Source: a bacterium
Lineage (GTDB): Bacteria; SM23-31; JAUVVT01
Assembly (NCBI GenBank): GCA_030604505.1
Contig: JAUVVT010000112.1
Coordinates: forward strand, 1-6,363
Length of the DNA stretch: 6,363 nt
Direction: 5' to 3'
Shown one piece after another: positions 1 through 6,328 of the stretch. Every line of letters begins with the position of its first letter. Positions within the stretch are counted from its first letter, which is position 1. Below the pieces are notes generated by a model that did not search any database, had not been told where the DNA came from, and was given only the letters and a program-made list of their open reading frames with translations. Made by a program: the position numbers and the translations under genes.

Positions 1-140
1 CCGCCCATAGCAGTCGACCTGGAACCAACAGGAATAATCAGCTCCAGCGCTCCACTTGTCCCCCTGCGGCTGCTGTTTCCTCCAAAGAGATTCCCAATAC
101 AAAAAAATAATGTGAATAAGATAAATAATACTTTTTTCAT
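1..140 (-). CDS. PorV/PorQ-family outer-membrane protein, N-terminal fragment (cut by window edge)
   Basis: Reading leftward from the ATG at 140-138 gives 46 complete codons with no stop before the window edge. The first 20 or so residues form a Sec-type signal peptide: MKKVLF followed by a hydrophobic stretch (ILFTLFFCIGNLFG). The mature start reads GTSGALELIIPVGSRSTAMG, with another Gly at the edge. This matches the hallmark N-terminus of PorV/PorQ proteins (GTS/A-x-x-FLxIPVGARAxAMGGA). Known members are roughly 300-400 aa outer-membrane beta-barrels. PorV (LptO) binds C-terminal domains of T9SS cargo and passes them to the attachment machinery. Only the N-terminus is visible, so the barrel and full length are not confirmed. 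The gene starts 112 nt after the stop of the 980-aa secreted protein, on the same strand, which fits a shared operon and a role in exporting that cargo (inference). A weak purine stretch (GGAAA) lies about 12 nt before the ATG. It could instead be a generic PorV-like protein not tied to T9SS. Confidence 0.8.
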   Translation of the reverse strand, partial: MKKVLFILFTLFFCIGNLFGGNSSRRGTSGALELIIPVGSRSTAMG

Positions 141-252
141 AAATTTCAGTTTCCATGAAAAAATTTCACAAAAGTTACTTTTTTTAAAAAAAAGGTAATC
201 AATCCAAATAATCCGTCTATATGGAGCCTACTTTCTTTTTAAAGAAAATAGG
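141..252 (-). other. Spacer between secreted-protein gene and PorV-like gene
   Basis: This is a 112-nt AT-rich spacer. On the minus strand it carries a second, weak hairpin at about 174-199: GTTAC plus a T-run at 174-185 pairs with an A-run plus GTAAT at 186-199, with a small bulge. On the minus strand this is followed by TTTTG, so it could act as a weak terminator or simply be low-complexity DNA. The minus-strand sequence TAACTTTTG (177-169) resembles the Bacteroidota -7 promoter box TAnnTTTG but has one extra base, and I found no -33 TTTG box at the right distance. There is therefore no convincing separate promoter, and read-through from the upstream gene is the simpler reading. Confidence 0.4.
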
Positions 253-254
253 CT
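225..254 (-). terminator. Inverted repeat overlapping the stop codon of the 980-aa gene; possible terminator or mRNA-end hairpin
   Basis: AGCCTA at 225-230 pairs with TAGGCT at 249-254. After one mismatch (231/248), TTTCTTT at 232-238 pairs with AAAGAAA at 241-247, giving arms of 14 nt with a tiny loop. The arm runs into the TAG stop codon at 255-253. On the transcribed strand the stem is followed by CCATATAGACGG, not by a U-tract, so it is not a textbook intrinsic terminator. It could limit read-through into the PorV-like gene, protect the 3' end of a processed transcript, or be a repeat remnant. Confidence 0.45.
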
Positions 255-3195
255 AAAATACATTTAGTTTTTCCTTTTCAATAAATACAGCCATTTTGCC
301 GATAATTTCTCCGATACCTTCTGTCTCGATGTGGTATATATAGACACCACTTGCGGGCGCCAGCCGATTTTCCGTAAGTACATCCCATATAATTATTGAG
401 GTAGAAGGGTCATCCTTTTCCAGGGTACGTATTAACCTCCCGGCAAGGTTGAATATACGTATTTTGCACTTTGCAGGAAGATTTATAAACTTAATTATCC
501 TGTTAAATTGAGTAAGCTCGTATGATGAATGACCGAAATAAGGATTCGGAACTACTCTGATATCTTCAAGTCGGGATTTTGCCAGTTCTTTGTTATCAGT
601 TATAATCTTTGGTGTAGAAAATGTAAAAATATCATTTTCATCACTTGGATTGCTCCAGTTAAACCTTATAATATCCCCCGTATCAACTGCAATCGAACCC
701 TTTTTTCTTTTGAGCCAGATTATATATAGTATATCCAGTTTATCTGCATCGTAGAGAATATTATTCGAGACATAAACGGGGTCGGGGGTATCCTGATAGG
801 TGCTTGAGAATATGAAGATTATTTCCCACCCGCCGTCATCTGAAGTTGACGGTGTCCATTTTCTGTTTTCTGTCGGCGAATTTTTATTCTCGCTAAATGC
901 ACAGTTAAGCTGTCTGTTGCTGATAGGGTCCCAGACTGTAAACGGCACATCCACAAACGCCTTATAATTGAATGAAGGCTTATCTCCTCTTAAGTAGAGG
1001 TATGCTTTTTGAGTAACGACATTGCTGAATTTTATCTCGACAGGGGAGAATTTATCTAAATCGATATTCGGATTGAGACTGCTCCCGAAGAAATTAATTC
1101 CGAAATCAGCACATCCTTCAAAAAATCCGTCTCCCCATTCAACCGGCTCAATTCCAATGGGCCAGCTATTCGGCTGGTCTACGTATTCTACACTATTCAA
1201 ACCCTGCTTATCACTTCCCTGCACAATAACCTGGATTCCATCGACAACATTATAATGTTCATCACCCGATTTATTTGTCTGATGCAAAAGAACCTTTTCT
1301 GAGGTTGTTATGTCCATAAGATTCCAAACTGTTCTTATCGTATCGTTTCCGATAATTTTTAGTGACGGTAATTTTTCAAACTCAACCCTGTAATCGTGGC
1401 CCGTTACTTTTGTCGGGTCAACAATCTTAACTTTAACCGAATCAGTACTTGGTGCACGTGTTTGGTCAATCTTAGAATAAACAGGTAAAATTTCAGATTC
1501 GATAACGGGCGTAAGGTCAACATCGGAGATTGATTTCTGGGGAATTATTTCGATTGTTTTGTATGCATTTTCGAGTGTTTTTGGTTTACCATTCGGATTA
1601 TAACTGAAAGCGGTAACAGAAAAATAATAACGTTTTCCGTTAATGAGCTTCCCGCCTAAGATTTTGTCTCTTTCTATTTCTATGTACTGTTTCAGTCCTG
1701 TGTCGTTTCCATATTGAACGGGCTTATTAATAACAACCCCGGATTCAATGTCATACTGCTCGTCAAATATCATTCTGATATTATTCTTTTTATCAAATGT
1801 TGCGATTCTCTTCCAGGGTCCTGCAATAGATTCTCCCTGATAAACATTATATCCTTCAAATTCATATCCCGGTTCGCTGTACTCTTCGGACTCGGAGCCC
1901 CAGCTGATTACCAGTTTTCTGTCAAGTTCTGCAACGTTGACCATAGGTCTTTCCGGGGTTGATGGGAGGTCAAAGTTTCTATCGAATGCATCCTGTGCAA
2001 ATGTGTCATAAAATTTCAATGCCCTGATACTTGTAAGACGGTCTGAGCCGTCCCCGATGATTATACCGGCAACAATCTCCTGTGTGTCTCCCGGAGCAAA
2101 TGTCAGAGGTCCAGCGCTGAGCATAAATCTCCGGTCGGCAGGGTCGGTATCAATCCATCCTTCATTTGTAGTTGGGTCACCCGAACAGACAAATCTTGTT
2201 ATGCGGTTATCAGTAGGGTCAATTACAAGAGACCCGTCCGAATTCAGCCCGCGCATATAATTATAAGTTTCATATTTTGTTCTCGGGTCTGTTCCGTTAA
2301 TGTATTTGTTAAAAGAGGTCATCGGCATAATCTCGCCATCATCACCCCTTGGTCCTTTGAAAAAATCATACCCAACCGCAGGAGGGGAATTCCCGTAGAT
2401 TTCATCATTATTTGTGGCATTATAACAATATCCGAGACTCAAATCCACATCGCATCCGACGAGGTCATCATCGGCACCGCCAAGGTCGGGGTCGCTCCAT
2501 AAGGATATAAATGTATCCTCAAGGATATTATTTCCTTTGTTTATAATTAAGAATTTTAGAAATATTATATTATTCAAGGGACCTTTTCTTGCAAATGCAA
2601 ATGTTGTCTGCTGTATCTCAATACCAAACGGGTCGGAGTTGCCGGCATTATTCGAGTGATAACTTGGGTCAGCATCATTATAAACAGCCCAGAGCGTCTG
2701 GTCGCCCAGCACCAGCGGATTCCCATTCTCATCGACAGGTGCACCGAGTTCTGAGGGCCAGTTTGCCCAGTTGGGATTTTCCGGTCCATCTCCACGGTTG
2801 ATTTTATATACCTTAAAACTCGGATTATCCGGAACGAAGGTGCCGTCTTCCATATTTCCGGGCGCAAACTCCTGTGAGAATTCAGCCACACACGCTCTTA
2901 TTTCTCCATCAACCCTTGCTCCTATCCAAAGTCCGGATGCAAAAACAGCGGTCTTATTAGTTCCCTTAGGAAATATCAAACCTGATTTGCCGGTGGGGAT
3001 ATTCCAGGCAAAAGAACCGTGATTGGTAACATACATCTCCACATTATTGGTATCAATCTTTGAAGTATTATCAATATCAAAAATTTCAGCAGCCTTTTTA
3101 AGGGATTCATCGGTAGCATTTTTCCTTTCACCTGCATAAGTGGAGAACGAAAAAACAGATAGAATAAGAATAATTGTAAATAAATTCCTGGTCAT
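253..3195 (-). CDS. Large secreted protein with FN3-like region and C-terminal T9SS sorting/FlgD-like domain
   Basis: This 980-aa protein is probably exported and displayed on, or released from, the cell surface; its molecular function is unknown. Residues 1-21 are a Sec signal peptide with hydrophobic core LFTIILILSVFSFS and likely cleavage after TYA. Residues about 50-115 (VTNHGSFAWN, ASGLWIGARVDGEIR, EFAPGNM) and 230-410 form a conserved-looking core: SDPDLGGADDDLVGCD, PPAVGYDFFKGP, YNYMRGLNSDG, DRRFMLSAGPLTFAPGDTQE and RALKFYDTFAQDAFD. I recognise this pattern from large uncharacterised exported proteins of Ignavibacteria-like bacteria. Residues about 415-550 look fibronectin type III-like (KLVISW, GYNVYQ, GKRYYFSVTAFSYNPNG). 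Residues about 876-980 carry the C-terminal domain: VVPNPYF, IRIFNLAGRLIRTL, IIWDVL, LAPASGVYIYHIE and GKMAVF. This is typical of T9SS type A sorting or FlgD Ig-like domains. No catalytic motif is evident. The ATG at 3195 directly precedes the signal peptide; there is no clear Shine-Dalgarno sequence, as is common in this group. Confidence 0.9.
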   Translation of the reverse strand: MTRNLFTIILILSVFSFSTYAGERKNATDESLKKAAEIFDIDNTSKIDTNNVEMYVTNHGSFAWNIPTGKSGLIFPKGTNKTAVFASGLWIGARVDGEIRACVAEFSQEFAPGNMEDGTFVPDNPSFKVYKINRGDGPENPNWANWPSELGAPVDENGNPLVLGDQTLWAVYNDADPSYHSNNAGNSDPFGIEIQQTTFAFARKGPLNNIIFLKFLIINKGNNILEDTFISLWSDPDLGGADDDLVGCDVDLSLGYCYNATNNDEIYGNSPPAVGYDFFKGPRGDDGEIMPMTSFNKYINGTDPRTKYETYNYMRGLNSDGSLVIDPTDNRITRFVCSGDPTTNEGWIDTDPADRRFMLSAGPLTFAPGDTQEIVAGIIIGDGSDRLTSIRALKFYDTFAQDAFDRNFDLPSTPERPMVNVAELDRKLVISWGSESEEYSEPGYEFEGYNVYQGESIAGPWKRIATFDKKNNIRMIFDEQYDIESGVVINKPVQYGNDTGLKQYIEIERDKILGGKLINGKRYYFSVTAFSYNPNGKPKTLENAYKTIEIIPQKSISDVDLTPVIESEILPVYSKIDQTRAPSTDSVKVKIVDPTKVTGHDYRVEFEKLPSLKIIGNDTIRTVWNLMDITTSEKVLLHQTNKSGDEHYNVVDGIQVIVQGSDKQGLNSVEYVDQPNSWPIGIEPVEWGDGFFEGCADFGINFFGSSLNPNIDLDKFSPVEIKFSNVVTQKAYLYLRGDKPSFNYKAFVDVPFTVWDPISNRQLNCAFSENKNSPTENRKWTPSTSDDGGWEIIFIFSSTYQDTPDPVYVSNNILYDADKLDILYIIWLKRKKGSIAVDTGDIIRFNWSNPSDENDIFTFSTPKIITDNKELAKSRLEDIRVVPNPYFGHSSYELTQFNRIIKFINLPAKCKIRIFNLAGRLIRTLEKDDPSTSIIIWDVLTENRLAPASGVYIYHIETEGIGEIIGKMAVFIEKEKLNVF

Positions 3196-3264
3196 AATGA
3201 TATTTTTATATTTATATGATTTGTAGCTTTATGACAGTATTGATACCAATAGTCAGCAATATAT

Positions 3265-3289
3265 ATCCTGAAACAAGTTCAGGATGACA
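3265..3289 (-). repeat. Dispersed hairpin repeat, copy A (minus orientation)
   Basis: On the plus strand ATCCTGAA (3265-3272) pairs perfectly with TTCAGGAT (3278-3285) around the loop ACAAG, followed by GACA. Read on the minus strand it begins TGTCATCCTGAA, then CTTGT, then TTCAGGAT. This belongs to the common intergenic family TGTCAT(T)CC(G)AACTTGTTTCGGAAT, known from many Bacteroidota and other genomes. It lies 70-94 nt upstream of the start codon of the 980-aa gene, so if the genes are co-transcribed it is in untranslated RNA. Confidence 0.8.
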
Positions 3290-3299
3290 GGTATGTTAT

Positions 3300-3312
3300 T
3301 TCAGGATGACAG
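3300..3312 (-). repeat. Half copy of the hairpin repeat
   Basis: TTCAGGATGACAG here is an exact 13-nt direct repeat of 3278-3290, offset by 22 nt. It corresponds to one arm plus the flanking tail of copy A, without the other arm or the loop. It can also pair with the first arm of copy B: 3300-3311 against 3323-3334, 12 positions with one mismatch and one G-T pair. The cluster may therefore be a composite of truncated insertions rather than two independent elements. Confidence 0.7.
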
Positions 3313-3322
3313 TAATAACACT

Positions 3323-3347
3323 TGTCATTCCGAACTTGTTTCGGAAT
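3323..3347 (+). repeat. Dispersed hairpin repeat, copy B (plus orientation)
   Basis: TGTC at 3323-3326 is followed by arm ATTCCGAA (3327-3334), loop CTTGT (3335-3339) and arm TTCGGAAT (3340-3347), an 8-bp perfect stem. Compared with copy A read in the same orientation, the TGTC flank and loop are identical. The four differing positions (7, 9, 21 and 23 of the element) are two base pairs changed on both sides: C-G to T-A and T-A to C-G. Confidence 0.85.
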
Positions 3348-3425
3348 CTTCTGTGTACCAATCCATAAGTTGTATATTGATATTTCCATCGACATACTTT
3401 TTACTTTTTTATTTACCTATTTATA

Positions 3426-3433
3426 CAAAAATA
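3426..3433 (-). promoter_or_regulatory. Weak candidate -7 promoter box for the 980-aa gene
   Basis: The minus strand reads TATTTTTG, an exact match to the Bacteroidota -7 consensus TAnnTTTG. No TTTG box lies at the usual distance of about 19-21 nt upstream; the nearest TTTG (3446-3443) is only 9 nt away. In such AT-rich DNA a chance match is likely. If real, it would give a leader of more than 200 nt containing the hairpin cluster. Confidence 0.15.
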
Positions 3434-3474
3434 ATGACCGTACAAACGGAAATTATAAAATTTAACCATTTTTT

Positions 3475-3534
3475 TTCCGCCAGAGGCGGAACAGCCTACG
3501 GCAGAAGTTGCTTTTTGTTTCAAAAGAAAGTAAC
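3475..3534. repeat. Second repeat-like block: GC hairpin plus long A/T-rich stem
   Basis: TTCCGCC (3475-3481) pairs with GGCGGAA (3485-3491) around loop AGA. A minor GCC-TAC-GGC stem follows (3494-3502). Then 3507-3516 (GTTGCTTTTT) pairs with 3525-3534 (AGAAAGTAAC), ten positions with two G-T pairs around the loop GTTTCAAA. On the minus strand the GC hairpin is followed by A's, not U's, so it is not an intrinsic terminator for the receptor gene. Its compact GC-rich block in AT-rich surroundings and its repeat-like translated peptide suggest a dispersed repeat, but only one copy is in the window. Confidence 0.5.
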
Positions 3535-3542
3535 AATATCAG

Positions 3543-6284
3543 CTAAAAACTAATTAGAACACCAAATCTTAATAATCTTGGGATATTATAATTATTCGGA
3601 TTTCCTTCTTTTTCGAGATACTTTCTTTTGCCTTCTTCCCCGAAAGTGTCGACAAATTCTTCTCCGTTTGATGTAACCAGCCAGCCGGTTGTTTCCGGGC
3701 TTCCTGTTGAAGTATAGACATCAATAGCGTTCTTTCTGTTAAGCAGGTTCTGCACCCACAAATAGAAATTAAGATTTAGTTTATAAAAAGAGACGACCTT
3801 GTTTATTTTTGAATCTATCTGGAATGTCCACGGACTGTAATTTGAGTTTATCGAACCAGACGGCCGTGAAGAAGTACTTGCAAGTGTAACTTCATTATAA
3901 GTATATGTGGGAGTATAAGGGAAGCCGCTTCCTGCCGTCACAAGAACATTTAAGCCGCCGTCTTCGAGCAGGTATTTGCCTAAAAATCGGGGACCTGTAT
4001 TTTTGCCCCACCGCACATCAATATTCATCGATAATTTATGCCGCTGGTCGAAATCAAGCGGAGCTGTGAGCTTCGGCTGTTCACTCCCTGTCCATGCAAT
4101 ATTTCTCTGCGATATTTCACTTGAACCTGTCCCCTCGGCAAAGGACAGACTGTATGCCAGCTTGCCCGAGATATTTTTTATCCTTCGGAGTGTTACTCCG
4201 AAATCAAATCCCTTTATTGTTCCAAAATCCGTATTGCGGTATGAATCGAATGAAAATTTTTCTCCCCTGATTCTGCCTACCTGAACAAGGTTTTTTACAT
4301 CTTTATAATAAACAGCAGCGTTAACCCTAACGTTTTCTCCAAGCTGGTGGGCAACTCCTGCTTCGTATGCCGTAGTTTCTTCCGGACTCAGGTTCGGATT
4401 GCCAAACGGGAAAAAATATCCCCCAAATGGGATTTTAAACTCAAGGTATTTATAACTTACATAAAGATGCTGGAGATTCGGCTGTTGAAAGAATTTACCA
4501 TAGTTAAAGTGAAAAACCGTTCTGTCCGTAATGGGAAATCCGACACCAAGACGCGGGCTCACCTTATTTACTATTTTTGATTTAGAGAGGTCTTCGGGGT
4601 CGAGTTTTGAATCATCTCCGAGAGGTTTTTTTTCATTCAGCAGTCCTTTTGTATCAGGATTTATATGGTCAAATCTTAGACCGGCATTTATCACCAGACC
4701 TTCATATTCGATTTTATCCTGAATATAGAAAGAAGCGGTAAAAGGGTGTTTTGCACCGTCTAATCCGCTGTCAAGATGCTCTTCACCTGATTCATTATAT
4801 CCATAAACATCAAGGTCCTGATACTGTCTCACGTTTCCTTCGACGACGTTGTAAGGTGAAAGATGATGATAAAATCTCAATGTATGCCTCTGAAAATCGA
4901 ATCCGGTTTGGAGTTGGTGATTCGGATTTATCTGTGATGTAAAATCACCCTTTAGTCCTGAATATGACGATTCTCTGTGGCGGTAATCATTCCACAGATT
5001 GCTTTCATCCTCTATAGTTCCCGGGTCGTCACCCAGATAAAACAGCGACTCATCATCAAACTGGCGCCCGAGCAGTTCTCTTCCGTAAGCTTTTAGGTCT
5101 TTGAAATATATCCCATCGCCCGTGTAGTTCTCCGTATAAAAACGGTTAAATGATACCTTGTAAAATGAATTCTTGCTCAAGCCATGGGTAAGTCTGAAAT
5201 ATAAGGAATTATTAAAGTTCTCGGATTTTGGAGCATGAGCGAGATTATATTTATATCTGTGAATGTATATATCGCTGTTATCTTTTGAGCCGAGAGTAGC
5301 AAATTCTCCCTTTATTGCATCCGTGATATTGGCATTCAACTTTACCTGCCAGTTGAATCCATCAATTGAATTGTGAGGGAGCTTTCCTCCGGCGGTGGCT
5401 CTCGGATATCGGTCGTCAATATTTTTGGCTTCACCGGATACAAAAAACAGCAGACGGTCGTTCCCCTTTTTTATCGGTCCGCTCAAAGAAGAAGAATAAA
5501 TATTATAGCCATAAGAGGAAGAACCAGAGAATTGGTCGGTAATCGCCTCAAATGAACCGTGATAATCCCTTGTTCCTCTTTTTGTGATAACGTTGACAAC
5601 ACCGGACATAATCTTTCCGTATTCGGCATTAAAACCGCCTTTTATGATTGAAACCTGGTCAATGGCACTATTATTAATTGCGGTTGAAGAAACACCTGTC
5701 AAAGGGTCCTGCTGGGAAAATCCATCAACGTAATACGCAACTTCATTAGCCCTTCCTCCCCTGATTGAAATGCTGCCTCCTCCAAACTCAACAACACCGC
5801 TCTGTAAAGTAACAACACGCTGATAACCCCGTGTGGGAAGATTCTGTATTTCTTCACCTGTTACAATTTCCACTGATGCGGTCTGGTCCTGCTGGATGAG
5901 AGGCCTTTCCGCCCTTATTACTACAACTTCCCCCTCAATTACCGCAACCTCCATCTCGATATTCAGCTCCGAAGTAAAATCGGGAAAAACCTTAAAATTT
6001 TCCACGTTTACATTCTTATAACCTACCATTGTGGCAGTAATCTTATAACTGCCCGCCGGTACATTTATAATGAAATATTTCCCGTCCTCACCGCTTGCAG
6101 CACCGAGCGTTGTTCCCTCAACCATTATATTTACTCCGGGAAGACTCTCACCTGTATTCTTGTCCTTTACGGTTCCAACAATCTTACCGGTCGTAGCTGA
6201 ATAGAGCTTTACATTATTCAATAATAAAATAATTACAAATAAGTTAATCAGATTTTTCAAACCAACATAATCCTTAAAATTCAT
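3543..6284 (-). CDS. TonB-dependent outer-membrane receptor with N-terminal carboxypeptidase-regulatory-like domain
   Basis: This 913-aa protein is an outer-membrane importer energised by TonB-ExbB-ExbD; its ligand is not readable from the sequence. Residues 1-30 are a signal peptide (core NLINLFVIILLL, likely cleavage after YSA). Residues about 33-112 are a CarboxypepD_reg-like beta-sandwich: GKIVGTVKDKNTGESLPGVN, GTTLGAASGEDGKY, VPAGSYKITATMVGYK. GEVVVIRAERP (118-128) may be the TonB box. Residues about 135-237 are the plug: EEIQNLPTRGYQ, SISIRGGRANEVAYYVDG, ISGVV-like MSGVVNVITKRG. The remainder is a 22-strand-type barrel with SPRLGVGFPITDRTVFHFNY, GNPNLSPEETTAYEAGV, WVQNLLNR and a final strand LLRFGVLISF ending in Phe, the usual barrel-assembly signal. 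Length is normal for the family. No STN domain precedes the regulatory-like domain, so sigma/anti-sigma signalling through this receptor is not indicated. It is the first gene of the visible same-strand set. The start ATG at 6284 directly precedes the signal peptide; no Shine-Dalgarno sequence is apparent. Confidence 0.95.
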   Translation of the reverse strand: MNFKDYVGLKNLINLFVIILLLNNVKLYSATTGKIVGTVKDKNTGESLPGVNIMVEGTTLGAASGEDGKYFIINVPAGSYKITATMVGYKNVNVENFKVFPDFTSELNIEMEVAVIEGEVVVIRAERPLIQQDQTASVEIVTGEEIQNLPTRGYQRVVTLQSGVVEFGGGSISIRGGRANEVAYYVDGFSQQDPLTGVSSTAINNSAIDQVSIIKGGFNAEYGKIMSGVVNVITKRGTRDYHGSFEAITDQFSGSSSYGYNIYSSSLSGPIKKGNDRLLFFVSGEAKNIDDRYPRATAGGKLPHNSIDGFNWQVKLNANITDAIKGEFATLGSKDNSDIYIHRYKYNLAHAPKSENFNNSLYFRLTHGLSKNSFYKVSFNRFYTENYTGDGIYFKDLKAYGRELLGRQFDDESLFYLGDDPGTIEDESNLWNDYRHRESSYSGLKGDFTSQINPNHQLQTGFDFQRHTLRFYHHLSPYNVVEGNVRQYQDLDVYGYNESGEEHLDSGLDGAKHPFTASFYIQDKIEYEGLVINAGLRFDHINPDTKGLLNEKKPLGDDSKLDPEDLSKSKIVNKVSPRLGVGFPITDRTVFHFNYGKFFQQPNLQHLYVSYKYLEFKIPFGGYFFPFGNPNLSPEETTAYEAGVAHQLGENVRVNAAVYYKDVKNLVQVGRIRGEKFSFDSYRNTDFGTIKGFDFGVTLRRIKNISGKLAYSLSFAEGTGSSEISQRNIAWTGSEQPKLTAPLDFDQRHKLSMNIDVRWGKNTGPRFLGKYLLEDGGLNVLVTAGSGFPYTPTYTYNEVTLASTSSRPSGSINSNYSPWTFQIDSKINKVVSFYKLNLNFYLWVQNLLNRKNAIDVYTSTGSPETTGWLVTSNGEEFVDTFGEEGKRKYLEKEGNPNNYNIPRLLRFGVLISF

Positions 6285-6297
6285 ATTATTTGTTGCT

Positions 6298-6328
6298 AAA
6301 AAACTTTTTCTCGTACGAGGAAAAGTTT
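6298..6328 (-). terminator. 28-bp near-perfect palindrome with T-tract just upstream of the receptor start
   Basis: The palindrome covers 6301-6328, centred on CTCGTACGAG, with 14-nt arms and one mismatch (6309/6320). On the minus strand its 3' arm ends in GTTTTTT (T's at 6303-6298), the stem-plus-U-tract layout of an intrinsic terminator. The T-tract ends only 13 nt before the receptor ATG. It could end transcription of a gene to the right of the window, act as an attenuator in the receptor leader, or be an operator for a dimeric regulator. A direct repeat AAAGTTT at 6322-6328 and 6334-6340 overlaps one arm. Confidence 0.55.

Larger units (their letters stand above)
3196..3542. other. 347-bp spacer with hairpin repeats and no gene
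   Basis: This AT-rich gap separates the receptor gene from the secreted-protein gene. From left to right it holds about 69 nt of plain AT-rich leader, a cluster of two and a half copies of a small hairpin element (3265-3347), about 125 nt of featureless AT-rich sequence, and a second repeat-like block (3475-3534) that ends 8 nt before the receptor stop codon. An 89-codon plus-strand frame spans the gap from 3284, but its peptide is what these repeats give when translated (CHSELVSES, GGTAYGRSC), so I do not call a gene. No U-tract terminator for the receptor transcript is visible, so co-transcription of the two genes remains possible. Confidence 0.7.

Noticed and set aside
141..252. Independent promoter for the PorV-like gene
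   Set aside because: The nearest match to TAnnTTTG (TAACTTTTG at 177-169) has one extra base and no partner box at the right distance. The AT-rich sequence makes chance matches likely.
2574..2891. 105-codon minus-strand frame inside the secreted-protein gene
   Set aside because: It is a different frame within the 980-aa coding region, with a composition unlike a real protein and no recognisable motif. The main frame carries the conserved motifs here.
3265..3347. CRISPR array
   Set aside because: Only two and a half short copies in opposite orientation, with irregular spacing and no cas genes. The units are self-complementary intergenic repeats.
3475..3491. GC-rich hairpin as intrinsic terminator of the receptor gene
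   Set aside because: On the transcribed (minus) strand the stem is followed by a run of A's, so the required U-tract is missing. On the plus strand the T-run precedes the stem.
3284..3553. 89-codon plus-strand open frame across the spacer
   Set aside because: It runs straight through both repeat blocks, overlaps the receptor stop region, and its peptide (CHSELVSES, GGTAYGRSCF) is the usual by-product of translating such repeats. There is no family signal.
3976..4284. 102-codon plus-strand frame opposite the receptor gene
   Set aside because: It is antisense to the beta-barrel coding region with no motif or start context. The same applies to the other plus-strand frames of 60-89 codons at 529-729, 1022-1255, 1714-1962, 4347-4580, 5373-5555 and 5833-6021.
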